NCBI GenBank assembly: GCA_016708265.1
Contig: JADJGA010000003.1
Coordinates: 62,001 to 126,000, forward strand
Direction: 5' to 3'
DNA: 64,000 nucleotides
DNA from: Saprospiraceae bacterium
Lineage (GTDB): Bacteria; Bacteroidota; Bacteroidia; Chitinophagales; Saprospiraceae
Shown: positions 26,761 to 35,195 of the stretch, one piece after another
Layout of the letters: the number at the start of each line of letters is the position of its first letter
Position numbering within the stretch: the first letter of the stretch is position 1
The notes under the pieces: model-generated
Told to the model about the DNA's origin: nothing
Database searches by the model: none
What the model saw: the letters and a program-made list of their open reading frames with translations, nothing else
Program-made: the position numbers and the translations under genes

Positions 26761-28137
26761 ATGAAAAGTAAACTCCTTATATTTTGCCTGCTCACATTCA
26801 ACTTTATATTTGGGGCTACAGTAAAAATAACAATTACAAGCCTCCCTGCCAACCATCCATTTGACGAAGATATCTATATTGCGGGAGATTTCAATACCTG
26901 GGATCCGGGAAATCAAAGCTATAAACTTACAAAAAATGACAATAATACTTATTCTATCACTTTGACCGGTTCGGGAACTATTAAATTCAAATTCACTAGG
27001 GGCAGTTGGGCAAAAGTTGAGAAAGGAACCAATTGCGTTGAATTATCAAACAGAACATTTACCTATGGCCCATCAGAAAACTACAATGCTCAGATAATCA
27101 ACTGGGCTGATAAATGCGGTGGTACCCACACAGCGCAGCCGAATGTAAGTGTTGTGAAAGACAGTTTCTTTATACCTCAACTCAACAGGTACAGAAGGAT
27201 ATGGATCTGCCTGCCTCCGGATTATTCAGCCAGCCAGAAAAAATATCCGGTTTTGTATATGCACGACGGTCAGAATCTTTTCGATTCATTTTACTCTTTT
27301 GCAGGTGAATGGGGAATAGATGAAAGTCTGAATACTTTGTTCAGTCAGGGTAATACAGGATGCATAGTCATAGGTATTGATAACGGAGGCACACAACGAC
27401 TGAATGAATATTCTCCCTGGAAAAATCCTTCTTATGGAGGTGGAGAAGGTGACTTATATTCAAGATTCATAGTTGAGACACTCAAACCTTATATGGATTC
27501 GAATTACAGAACTCTGCCCGACCGGTTAAATACCGGGATCATGGGAAGCAGCATGGGAGGACTGATTTCATTTTATGCAGGCCTTAAATATCAGGACATT
27601 TTCAGTAAAGTCGGCATATTCTCTCCTTCATTATGGTTTTCTCCTGAATGTTATACTTTTGCAGCCCAGACTCAAAAAAAATCAGACATGAAAATGTATT
27701 TCCTGGCAGGAGGTCAGGAATCAGGAGTAGCTCAGGATTGCAGAAATATGATGAATACTCTTAAATCCTCAGGTTATACTGATGAAGAAATGACACTCAA
27801 AGAGGTTCCGTCAGGACAACACAGTGAATGGTTCTGGAAACAGGAATTTCAGGCAGCTTACCTATGGATGTTCCCATCAACAGTAAAGACTGAAGAAATT
27901 AAAAAAAATGATATCAGGGTTTATCCAAATCCGGTTAATGATCTGATATTCATCGAACACGAAAATGCTAGCAGTAATGAAGCTGAAATTTACAACATAT
28001 ACGGAAATAAAATCAGAACAATTGAACTGAAAAAAGGAAATACCGAAATAAATATAAAAGATATTCCTTCAGGATTATACTATCTGATGATTAAAGAAAA
28101 AAACGGACTTTTGGCAACTAAATTCCTGAAGATATAG
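26761..28137 (+). CDS. Secreted esterase (enterochelin esterase-like fold) with CBM-like N-terminus and T9SS sorting domain
   Basis: The protein is 458 residues. A signal peptide (about 1-19) is followed by a starch-binding CBM20/48-like domain (about 20-115, DIYIAGDFNTWDPGNQSYKL and KFKFTRGSWAKVE). A putative alpha/beta hydrolase of the esterase D family follows (about 130-370), with HDGQNLFD and nucleophile elbow GSSMGGL (near residue 262). A type A T9SS C-terminal sorting domain (IRVYPNPVNDLIFIEHENA ... LATKFLKI) ends it. The likely role is hydrolysis of an ester on an extracellular polymer or siderophore-like ester; the substrate is not known. The gene stands alone with a long AT-rich upstream spacer. 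Confidence 0.88.
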   Translation: MKSKLLIFCLLTFNFIFGATVKITITSLPANHPFDEDIYIAGDFNTWDPGNQSYKLTKNDNNTYSITLTGSGTIKFKFTRGSWAKVEKGTNCVELSNRTFTYGPSENYNAQIINWADKCGGTHTAQPNVSVVKDSFFIPQLNRYRRIWICLPPDYSASQKKYPVLYMHDGQNLFDSFYSFAGEWGIDESLNTLFSQGNTGCIVIGIDNGGTQRLNEYSPWKNPSYGGGEGDLYSRFIVETLKPYMDSNYRTLPDRLNTGIMGSSMGGLISFYAGLKYQDIFSKVGIFSPSLWFSPECYTFAAQTQKKSDMKMYFLAGGQESGVAQDCRNMMNTLKSSGYTDEEMTLKEVPSGQHSEWFWKQEFQAAYLWMFPSTVKTEEIKKNDIRVYPNPVNDLIFIEHENASSNEAEIYNIYGNKIRTIELKKGNTEINIKDIPSGLYYLMIKEKNGLLATKFLKI

Positions 28138-28302
28138 TTTTTTTGGTACTACTACCATTTTCAGCTTTCAATTCAAAAAGACTAAGTATGATAAGTTTTT
28201 CTTGACATTTATTGCTTAACTAAGTGATTAATTAAAACTTTCTTTTTTTTACCACTTAGAGCACTAAGTTTATGTTGTTCTATAATCCTAAGTGTTCTTA
28301 AG

Positions 28303-28325
28303 CCAGTCCGTCCTCTGACGGATGG
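28303..28325. repeat. Palindromic element, copy 1
   Basis: CCAGTCCGTC-ctct-GACGGATGG is an imperfect palindrome. Its near reverse complement occurs at 28434-28456 (CCATCGGTCAGATGACTGACTGG), about 130 bp away. This may be a mobile or REP-like hairpin. Confidence 0.5.
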
Positions 28326-28433
28326 TTAATTAAATTTTCTTTTTTACACTAAGAATTCACTAAGCTTTTGTCGTTTTATAGTCCTTATTTGGATAGCTAT
28401 CGGAAGGTGGTATTTATTGAGTTTCTCTTTTCT

Positions 28434-28456
28434 CCATCGGTCAGATGACTGACTGG
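28434..28456. repeat. Palindromic element, copy 2 (inverted)
   Basis: The sequence is nearly the reverse complement of the palindrome at 28303-28325 and is itself partly self-complementary, so the two copies could pair intra- or intermolecularly. Confidence 0.5.
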
Positions 28457-28604
28457 CTGGAATTCACATTAGAACCCTAACTTTTTAGACAATAAAGCAC
28501 TATATCGGAAATTCTCAGGTCAGGAAAAAGTGATTGCTATTTATTTTCACTATAAATTCAGAATAAAGTTTTTCCAGGAGCAATATTTTTTCCTTTAGAA
28601 ATAT

Positions 28605-28612
28605 TATATTTG
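28605..28612 (+). promoter_or_regulatory. Putative -7 promoter box of the lysine fermentation operon
   Basis: TATATTTG fits the Bacteroidota -7 consensus, 65 bp before the first gene of the operon. No clear -33 element was found. No second comparable box was noticed before the later operon genes. Confidence 0.45.
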
Positions 28613-28676
28613 TACTTTAATTTTTTTTCAGAATAAAAGTTCTTAAAACTGAATATTTTAAAACAATATAGTTCTT

Positions 28677-29321
28677 ATGAAAAAACTAATAAATATTGAA
28701 GAAGGGATTGCAAAGATCAAAGATGGCATGGTAGTCATGATAGGAGGATTTATTAACGGAGGAGTACCTGAAAGGATTATTGAGGCTTTATCTCAGACAG
28801 ATGTAAAAAATCTCACAGTAATCTCCAATGATACAGGATTTCCCGGTGTTGGCCTTGGTAAACTTATAGCAAAAAAACAGATTTCAAGGATGATATGCTC
28901 ACACATAGGGACCAACAGCGATACTATAGCGCAGTTCAACAATAAGGAGATAATTGTGGATTTTGTACCTCAGGGTACGCTTGCAGAGAGAATCAGATCA
29001 GCTGGTGCAGGATTAGGAGGATTTCTTACACCTACAGGTATTGGCACTATAGTTGAAAATGGAAAACAGATAATAAACCTGGAAGGCAAAGACTATATTC
29101 TCGAAACTCCGTTAAAAGCTGATGTTGCTTTGATCAAAGCATCAAAAGCTGACAAATCAGGAAATCTTTACTACATAGGTACTGCTCAGAACTTCAATCC
29201 GGTTATGGCATTTGCCGGTGATATTGTAATTGCTGAAGTCGATGAAATTGTCGAAACAGGTTTTTTTGAGCCTCAGGATGTGCATACTTCCGGAATATTC
29301 GTAGATTATGTAATAAATTAA
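28677..29321 (+). CDS. atoD: Acyl-CoA:acetate/acetoacetate CoA-transferase, alpha subunit
   Basis: The protein is 214 residues. The alpha subunit of a class I CoA-transferase moves CoA between acyl groups; in lysine fermentation it acts on acetoacetate and butyryl-CoA. Family motifs are VVMIGGFINGGVPERIIEAL (about 19-38) and VPQGTLAERIRSAGAGLGGF (about 101-120). The matching beta subunit is not adjacent but lies at the far end of the operon (39125). It is the first gene of eleven on the + strand and precedes kal by 11 bp. The symbol follows E. coli AtoD by family membership; exact substrate pairing is inferred. Confidence 0.9.
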   Translation: MKKLINIEEGIAKIKDGMVVMIGGFINGGVPERIIEALSQTDVKNLTVISNDTGFPGVGLGKLIAKKQISRMICSHIGTNSDTIAQFNNKEIIVDFVPQGTLAERIRSAGAGLGGFLTPTGIGTIVENGKQIINLEGKDYILETPLKADVALIKASKADKSGNLYYIGTAQNFNPVMAFAGDIVIAEVDEIVETGFFEPQDVHTSGIFVDYVIN

Positions 29322-29332
29322 CATTTATAAAT

Positions 29333-29725
29333 ATGAATGAAAAAGTATTGATAAGGCTCAGGATGAGCTCACATGATGCTCATTACGGAGGCAATCTTGT
29401 TGATGGTGCAAAAATGCTTCAGTTGTTCGGTGATGTTGCAACTGAATTGCTGATAAGAAATGACGGTGACGAAGGTCTGTTTGCAGCCTATGATAATGTT
29501 GAATTCCTCGCACCCGTTTTTGCAGGTGATTATATTGAAGCCTCAGGTGAAATAACCCATATCGGCAACTCATCAAGAAAAATGACATTTGAAGCCAGAA
29601 AGGTAATAATGCCACGTACAGATATATCAGACTCTGCTGCTGATTTTCTTGAAGAACCAATCATAGTTTGCAGAGCCTCAGGCACCTGTGTTGTCCCTAA
29701 AAAAAGTCAAAGAATAACAAAATAG
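29333..29725 (+). CDS. kal: 3-aminobutyryl-CoA ammonia-lyase
   Basis: The protein is 130 residues and forms a single hotdog fold. Kal removes ammonia from L-3-aminobutyryl-CoA to give crotonyl-CoA, the last deamination of the lysine fermentation pathway. LRMSSHDAHYGGNLVDGAKM (about 9-28), with AYDNVEFLAPVFAGDYIEA (about 50-68), places it in the Kal/beta-alanyl-CoA ammonia-lyase group rather than thioesterases. It sits between the CoA-transferase alpha gene and kce (6 bp gap), in the pathway cluster. Confidence 0.92.
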   Translation: MNEKVLIRLRMSSHDAHYGGNLVDGAKMLQLFGDVATELLIRNDGDEGLFAAYDNVEFLAPVFAGDYIEASGEITHIGNSSRKMTFEARKVIMPRTDISDSAADFLEEPIIVCRASGTCVVPKKSQRITK

Positions 29726-29731
29726 TATAAT

Positions 29732-30583
29732 ATGGAAAAACTGATAATCACTGCAGCTATATGCGGAGCAGAAGTCATGAAAGAACATAATCCCGCAGTC
29801 CCATACACTATCGAAGAATGCGTCAGAGAAGCGAAATCTGCCTATGATGCAGGAGCAAGCATAATCCACCTTCACGTTCGCTGGGATGACGGTACACCTA
29901 CACAAGATAAAGGCAGGTTTGGGGAAGTAATCGAAGCAATAAAAAAAGTAATTCCGGACGTAATCATACAGCCATCTACCGGTGGTGCTGTAGGAATGAG
30001 TAATGACGAAAGACTGCAACCCACAGAATTAAATCCCGAAATGGCAACACTTGACTGTGGCACTCTCAATTTTGGAGGAGATGATATATTTATGAATACA
30101 GAAAATACTATCAAATATTTCGCAGAAAAAATGAACGAAAGAGGAATAAAACCAGAACTGGAAGTTTTTGATAAAAGTATGATAGACATGGCTTTACGCT
30201 TGCATAAAAAAGGTTATATAAAAAGTCCCATGCATTTTGATTTCGTACAGGGGGTAAACGGAGGCATTTCCGGAGAACTCAGGGACTTCATTTTCCTGCG
30301 TGGAAGCATACCCGTTGATGCAACTTATACTGTAGCCGGGATAGGACGATATGAATTCCCGCTTGCAATGGCTGCCATAATAGATGGCGGAAATGTCAGG
30401 GTTGGATTTGAAGACAATGTATTTTTATCAAAAGGAGTTCTTGCCAAATCAAACGGAGAACTTGTCGAAAAAGTAGTGAGAATGGCTAAAGAACTCGGCC
30501 GGGAAATTGCAAATCCACAGGAAACAAGGAGGATTTTGGGAATGGAAAAGGTAGAAGTGTTGAAAGGCAGAAGGGTAGAATGA
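29732..30583 (+). CDS. kce: 3-keto-5-aminohexanoate cleavage enzyme
   Basis: The protein is 283 residues. Kce is a zinc-dependent enzyme that condenses 3-keto-5-aminohexanoate with acetyl-CoA and splits it into 3-aminobutyryl-CoA and acetoacetate. The zinc ligands His46 and His48 lie in IIHLHVRWDDGTPTQDKGRF, and the third probable ligand is Glu227 in VGFEDN. QPSTGGAVGMS and the GIGRYEFP motif complete the BKACE family pattern. The C-terminal residues (LKGRRVE) continue into a purine-rich simple repeat. A 257-bp repeat-rich gap separates it from kdd. Confidence 0.94.
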   Translation: MEKLIITAAICGAEVMKEHNPAVPYTIEECVREAKSAYDAGASIIHLHVRWDDGTPTQDKGRFGEVIEAIKKVIPDVIIQPSTGGAVGMSNDERLQPTELNPEMATLDCGTLNFGGDDIFMNTENTIKYFAEKMNERGIKPELEVFDKSMIDMALRLHKKGYIKSPMHFDFVQGVNGGISGELRDFIFLRGSIPVDATYTVAGIGRYEFPLAMAAIIDGGNVRVGFEDNVFLSKGVLAKSNGELVEKVVRMAKELGREIANPQETRRILGMEKVEVLKGRRVE

Positions 30584-30840
30584 TGTACGATTTACGATTT
30601 GAATGATTGAGTTACTGAATGATTGAATTATTGAATGAAAAAATATGTTAACTATCATACAAACCAACCATATCACCATATTACCATACCACCTTATTAC
30701 CATACTACCTTAATATAATTAACACCCAACAACTAACAAACGACAACTGACAAGAGACAACTGACAACAGACAACACATAACTGACAACAGATAACTGAC
30801 AACTGGGAATTAAAATTAAACAACTGACAATAAAATACTT
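30584..30840. repeat. Imperfect simple repeats inside the lysine operon
   Basis: This gap between kce and kdd is filled with short degenerate units: 'acgatttacgatttg', then 'gattgagttactgaatgattgaatt', then 'accatattaccatacc', and finally ten or so 'acaactgaca'-like units from about 30725 to 30833. No promoter or gene is seen. The units look slippage-generated and the DNA may be neutral filler. Confidence 0.75.
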
Positions 30841-31884
30841 ATGCAAAAAAAAGGAAATAAATACGGCACACACAGGGTAATTGAACCAAAGGGAGTACTA
30901 CCTCAACCCGCAAACAGGATAGACAACAATATGGATGAAATATATGATAATGAGATACTTATCAATGTTCAGACATTAAATATCGATTCAGCAAGTTTTA
31001 CCCAGATCGAAGAACAGGCAGGAGGGGATAAGGCAAAAATAGCTGAAATAATGCTTGATATTGTTGCAAAACAAGGCAAACACAGAAATCCGGTTACAGG
31101 TTCGGGCGGAATGTTGCTTGGAACAGTTGAAAAGATAGGTGATGCAATAAAAGACAAAATCGACCTCAAAGTCGGAGATAAAATCGCTACATTGGTTTCC
31201 CTGTCATTGACTCCTCTGAGAATTGACAAAATAAAAGATATAAGATCTGATATCGATCAGGTGGACATTGATGGTAAGGCGATTCTTTTCGAAAGCGGTA
31301 TTTATGCAAAAATTCCGGATGATATGCCGGAAGGTCTTGTTCTTTCAGCACTTGATGTTGCAGGAGCTCCTGCTCAAACAGCTAAACTAGTAAAACCTGG
31401 AGACATTGTTTTGATAATCGGTGCCGGAGGTAAGTCGGGAATGCTCTGCTGCTATGAAGCAAAAAAGAGAGCCGGGGTAACAGGAATGGTCATCGGATTG
31501 ACACACAGTGAAAAAAGCACAAAAAGACTTCTGGAATTAGGCTTCTGTGACCATGTATTCTCAGGAGATGCTACACAGCCTGTGGCAATACTGGAAAGAA
31601 TAGAGGAGTTGACAAAAGGTCAGATGGCTGATATCACAATAAATAACGTAAATATTCCTGACACGGAAATGACAAGTATCCTTTGTACCAAAGATACGGG
31701 AATGGTTTATTTCTTTTCCATGGCAACTTCATTCACCAAAGCTGCTTTAGGGGCTGAAGGTGTTGGAAGTGATGTGACAATGATAGTCGGCAACGGTTAT
31801 ACAAAAGGTCATGCAGAAATTACCCTTTCGCTTTTGAAAGAAAGTGAGGTATTGCGAAAGATATTCACAGAATTGTATGCATAA
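30841..31884 (+). CDS. kdd: L-erythro-3,5-diaminohexanoate dehydrogenase, paralogue 1
   Basis: The protein is 347 residues. Kdd oxidises 3,5-diaminohexanoate to 3-keto-5-aminohexanoate. YGTHRVIEPKGVLPQPA (8-24), NIDSASFTQI and NPVTGSGGMLLGTV are Kdd hallmarks. The dinucleotide site is IIGAGGKSGMLCCYEAK (192-208). At the end of the second beta strand, where NAD enzymes normally carry an acidic residue, this copy has Thr221 (VIGLTHSEKS) with Lys225 nearby, so coenzyme preference may differ from the second copy. A diverged tandem copy starts one base after the stop (31886). Confidence 0.92.
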   Translation: MQKKGNKYGTHRVIEPKGVLPQPANRIDNNMDEIYDNEILINVQTLNIDSASFTQIEEQAGGDKAKIAEIMLDIVAKQGKHRNPVTGSGGMLLGTVEKIGDAIKDKIDLKVGDKIATLVSLSLTPLRIDKIKDIRSDIDQVDIDGKAILFESGIYAKIPDDMPEGLVLSALDVAGAPAQTAKLVKPGDIVLIIGAGGKSGMLCCYEAKKRAGVTGMVIGLTHSEKSTKRLLELGFCDHVFSGDATQPVAILERIEELTKGQMADITINNVNIPDTEMTSILCTKDTGMVYFFSMATSFTKAALGAEGVGSDVTMIVGNGYTKGHAEITLSLLKESEVLRKIFTELYA

Positions 31885-31885
31885 T

Positions 31886-32920
31886 ATGAAGGAAGGGTGC
31901 AGATATGGAACTCACAGGGTTATTGAACCAAAGGGAACTCTGCCTCAGCCGGCATTAAAACTTGACAATAATCCTGAAATCTTTGACAATGAAGTTTTGA
32001 TCGATGTCAGGACTCTAAATATCGATTCTGCAAGTTTTACCCAAATAAAAAATGAATGTGCAGGAGATGCGGAGAAAATGAAATCCATGATCATTTCGAT
32101 CGTAAACGAAAGAGGTAAAATGCAGAATCCTGTCACCGGTTCAGGTGGTATGCTCATTGGCACAGTTATCGCAATAGGTCCAAAATTCCCGGACAAAAAG
32201 CTAAAACATGGGGACAGGATTGCCACGCTTGTTTCATTATCACTAACTCCACTGAATTTAACAAAGATCCTACATCTTGATCCTGCATCTGACCAGGTTG
32301 ACGTTGAGGCAAAAGCTATCCTGTTTGAAAGCGGAATTTATGCAAAATTGCCTGACGATATTCCTGAGAAACTAGCCTTGGCAGCTCTGGATGTTGCGGG
32401 TGCTCCTGCTCAGGTCGACAGGCTGGTAAAAGAGGGTGATACCGTTTGTATTCTTGGAGGAGGTGGAAAATCAGGGATCCTGTGTTGTTATCAGGCATTG
32501 AAGAATGTCGGGCCTTATGGTAAGGTAATTGTAGTTGAATACTCCGAAGAAAATGCACAGCGAATAGCCGATCTTGATCTTGCAACCGATGTCATAGTTG
32601 CCGATGCAACGGATGTGATGGATGTATATAAAAAAGTTACAAATATCACAGGTCCAAGAGGATGCGATGTTACGATAAATAACGTGAATGTTCCAAATAC
32701 TGAAATGACATCAATACTGATCACTAAAGGACAGGGACTGATATATTTCTTTTCCATGGCAACATCATTTACAAAGGCAGCACTGGGAGCTGAAGGTATC
32801 GGCAAAGACCTGAACCTCATCGTTGGAAACGGATATGCAAAAGGCCATGCAGATCTGACACTAAATATACTTAGAGAATCAGCTGAAATCCGTCAATTAT
32901 TTGAAAAACTTTACGTATAA
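31886..32920 (+). CDS. kdd: L-erythro-3,5-diaminohexanoate dehydrogenase, paralogue 2
   Basis: The protein is 344 residues from the ATG at 31886; a 14-residue N-terminal extension starting at 31844 overlaps the previous gene and is not supported. It is paralogous to the preceding kdd (clearly homologous along its whole length, more than half identical by eye). YGTHRVIEPKGTLPQPA and NPVTGSGGMLIGTV are conserved. The nucleotide loop is ILGGGGKSGILCCYQAL (189-205), and Glu218 (VIVVEYSEEN) is the canonical NAD ribose-binding acid, the main visible difference from copy 1. It starts one base after the first copy and precedes kamA by 17 bp. Confidence 0.92.
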   Translation: MKEGCRYGTHRVIEPKGTLPQPALKLDNNPEIFDNEVLIDVRTLNIDSASFTQIKNECAGDAEKMKSMIISIVNERGKMQNPVTGSGGMLIGTVIAIGPKFPDKKLKHGDRIATLVSLSLTPLNLTKILHLDPASDQVDVEAKAILFESGIYAKLPDDIPEKLALAALDVAGAPAQVDRLVKEGDTVCILGGGGKSGILCCYQALKNVGPYGKVIVVEYSEENAQRIADLDLATDVIVADATDVMDVYKKVTNITGPRGCDVTINNVNVPNTEMTSILITKGQGLIYFFSMATSFTKAALGAEGIGKDLNLIVGNGYAKGHADLTLNILRESAEIRQLFEKLYV

Positions 32921-32937
32921 AAATAAACATAAAATTC

Positions 32938-34182
32938 ATGATAAACAACAGAAAATTGCTTTTTCCTGATGCTACAGACGAACAGTGGAATGATTGGAAA
33001 TGGCAGGTCAAACATAGAATAGAGACTTTTGAAGAACTCAGAAAATTCATAAAACTGACAGACGCAGAAGAGGAAGGAGTGAAGAAATCACTTGAAACTC
33101 TCAGAATGGCTATTACACCATATTATTTGTCAATTATTGACCTGAAAGACCCTGATTGTCCGATCAGGAAACAGGCAATTCCTTCAGTTATGGAATTGCA
33201 TCTTTCAAAGGCTGACCTCCTGGATCCTCTACATGAAGATGAAGATGCACCTGTTCCGGGATTGACTCACAGATATCCTGACAGGGTATTGTTCCTGATA
33301 ACAGATATGTGTGCGATGTATTGCCGACATTGTACAAGAAGAAGATTTGCAGGTCAAACCGATTCCGAATCTCCATCTGAAAGGATACAGAAAGGGATTG
33401 ATTATATTGCCAGGACTCCTGAAGTCAGGGATGTCCTCTTATCAGGCGGAGATGCTTTGCTTATCAGTGATAAATTGCTCGAGAACATAATTCAAAAATT
33501 AAGGCAAATACCTCACGTTGAGATCATAAGGATCGGAACAAGAGTTCCTGTTGTGATGCCTCAGCGGATTACAGATGATCTGGTGAATATGCTGAAAAAA
33601 TATCATCCGATCTGGATAAATACTCATTTCAATCATCCCGACGAAATGACTCCTGAAGCTGTTGAATCATGTAGAAAAATGGCTGATGCCGGCATTCCCC
33701 TTGGAAATCAGAGTGTATTGCTCAGGGGAGTGAATGACAACACAGATATAATGAAGAAGCTTGTTCACAAGCTGGTTTATAACCGTGTCAGACCTTATTA
33801 TATATATCAGTGCGACCTTTCGATGGGACTTGAGCATTTCAGGACGCCGGTTTCAAAAGGTATAGAAATAATCGAAAATCTAAGGGGTCACACATCAGGT
33901 TATGCAGTACCTACTTATGTGGTCGATGCTCCGGGAGGAGGCGGGAAAATACCGGTTGCTCCGACATATCTCATCTCTCAAAGCCCTGAAAAAGTGGTCT
34001 TAAGGAATTTCGAAGGTGTCATAACAACTTACACCCAACCTCTGGATTATGTGGATGAATGGGAGACCAAAACTAAGAACAATGGTTTCAAGATAGAAGG
34101 TGTGGCATCCCTTCTTGAGGGAGAGACTCTTTCACTTGAGCCAAATGAATTGACACGAAAGAACAGAAATCATTCGAAGTAA
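32938..34182 (+). CDS. kamA: Lysine 2,3-aminomutase
   Basis: The protein is 414 residues. KamA is a PLP-dependent radical-SAM enzyme that converts L-lysine to L-beta-lysine, the first committed step. The iron-sulfur ligands are Cys125, Cys129 and Cys132 in MCAMYCRHCTRRRFAG. The substrate contacts Asp293 (CDLSMGLEHF) and Asp330 (VVDAPGGGGK), and the PLP lysine Lys337, agree with the clostridial enzyme's numbering. The length (about 415) and these residues distinguish it from the shorter EpmB. The stop overlaps the kamB start by one base. Confidence 0.96.
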   Translation: MINNRKLLFPDATDEQWNDWKWQVKHRIETFEELRKFIKLTDAEEEGVKKSLETLRMAITPYYLSIIDLKDPDCPIRKQAIPSVMELHLSKADLLDPLHEDEDAPVPGLTHRYPDRVLFLITDMCAMYCRHCTRRRFAGQTDSESPSERIQKGIDYIARTPEVRDVLLSGGDALLISDKLLENIIQKLRQIPHVEIIRIGTRVPVVMPQRITDDLVNMLKKYHPIWINTHFNHPDEMTPEAVESCRKMADAGIPLGNQSVLLRGVNDNTDIMKKLVHKLVYNRVRPYYIYQCDLSMGLEHFRTPVSKGIEIIENLRGHTSGYAVPTYVVDAPGGGGKIPVAPTYLISQSPEKVVLRNFEGVITTYTQPLDYVDEWETKTKNNGFKIEGVASLLEGETLSLEPNELTRKNRNHSK

Positions 34183-35195
34183 TGCCTTTTATAGAAGAAA
34201 TATTAAAGCACAGAAGTTTATCAATTGTAGGTATGGAAAAAAATACCGGCAAGACTGAGTGCCTGAATTATATTCTAAGAAGAATTAAAGGATCCGGAAA
34301 AAAAATTGCTGTTACCTCAATTGGTGTAGATGGTGAATCAATTGATTTGGTTAAAAGCATAAAGAAACCGGAGATTGAATTATACGAAGATGTCATTTTT
34401 CTGACTTCAGAAAATCATTACAAACAAAAAAAAATCACATCTGAAATTCTGGATATAAGTGAAAAAAAAACTCCGATGGGGAGACTTGTAACAGCAAGAA
34501 GCGTAAACAGAGGAAAAATTATTTTTTCAGGTCCTTCCGATACTCAATGGCTAAGTTCCTGCATCAGAAAAATGGATGCCTACAATGTTGATACAACTAT
34601 TGTTGACGGTGCTTTATCCAGGACATCACATGCATCACCTGCCATAACTCAATGCATGATACTCACTACCGGTGCTGCAGTCTCTACTAATCTTCAGCAA
34701 CTGATCAAAAAGACAAAATTCCAGTATGAACTTTTAAAAATACCAGTAGCGGCATCAGGCATATCTGAAAAAATTTCAGGAAATGAAAGAGGCATCTATG
34801 CGGTTGATAACACAATAAATATCATCCAATTGAATATTTCTTCTGCTTTTTTCATAGAAAAGCACAGAGAGGACTTGTTCAGATATGGCAGTGTATTGTA
34901 TTTCACAGGAATGGTTACTGACAAAGTACTTAATTTCCTTAAATTTCAAAATAATATAAGAGATATTACAATAATAGTCAGGGATTTCACATGTCTGTTT
35001 ATAACTCCTGAGGTATTGAACGAATATAAAAAAATGGGTGGTAAAATATTTGTACTCTACAACACTAAACTCATAGCTGTTTGCATAAATCCTGTTTCTC
35101 CTGATGGTTTTATCATTGACAGTTCAAGGCTTCAGGCGGAACTTTCCAGTGCCCTGAAACTTCCGGTTTATGATGTTAAAAATATTCAGAAATGA
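34182..35195 (+). CDS. kamB: Lysine 5,6-aminomutase reactivase subunit KamB
   Basis: The protein is 337 residues. It has a P-loop-like SIVGMEKNTGKTECLNYILRR near 14-34 and a pattern of short beta strands (IAVTSIGVDGES), so it is probably a nucleotide-binding protein. Position and sequence match the KamB orthologues found between kamA and kamD in other lysine-fermenting bacteria, which are annotated as a subunit of the factor that reactivates the B12-dependent 5,6-aminomutase. The start overlaps kamA by one base and the stop overlaps kamC by four, so translation is coupled. The function rests on context and family name, not on a motif. Confidence 0.8.
   Translation: MPFIEEILKHRSLSIVGMEKNTGKTECLNYILRRIKGSGKKIAVTSIGVDGESIDLVKSIKKPEIELYEDVIFLTSENHYKQKKITSEILDISEKKTPMGRLVTARSVNRGKIIFSGPSDTQWLSSCIRKMDAYNVDTTIVDGALSRTSHASPAITQCMILTTGAAVSTNLQQLIKKTKFQYELLKIPVAASGISEKISGNERGIYAVDNTINIIQLNISSAFFIEKHREDLFRYGSVLYFTGMVTDKVLNFLKFQNNIRDITIIVRDFTCLFITPEVLNEYKKMGGKIFVLYNTKLIAVCINPVSPDGFIIDSSRLQAELSSALKLPVYDVKNIQK

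Larger units (their letters stand above)
28138..28676. other. Intergenic region with duplicated segment and palindromes
   Basis: No gene is recognised. A segment of about 65 bp (28226-28290) recurs imperfectly at 28324-28387. Between and after these copies are two related palindromes (28303-28325 and 28434-28456). The region ends with a TATATTTG box at 28605-28612, the best promoter candidate for the lysine operon. No riboswitch-like structure (cobalamin or lysine) was recognised. Confidence 0.6.

Noticed and set aside
28138..28676. Lysine or cobalamin riboswitch upstream of the lysine operon
   Set aside because: No conserved B12-box or lysine-riboswitch core was recognised; the region consists of repeats and AT-rich filler.
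30725..30833. CRISPR-like array of 'acaactgaca' units
   Set aside because: Units are about 10 bp, imperfect and without regular spacers, and no cas genes are near.
32938..34182. EF-P beta-lysylation enzyme EpmB
   Set aside because: Length, the lysine-contact residues Asp293 and Asp330, and the surrounding kam genes indicate the catabolic lysine 2,3-aminomutase.
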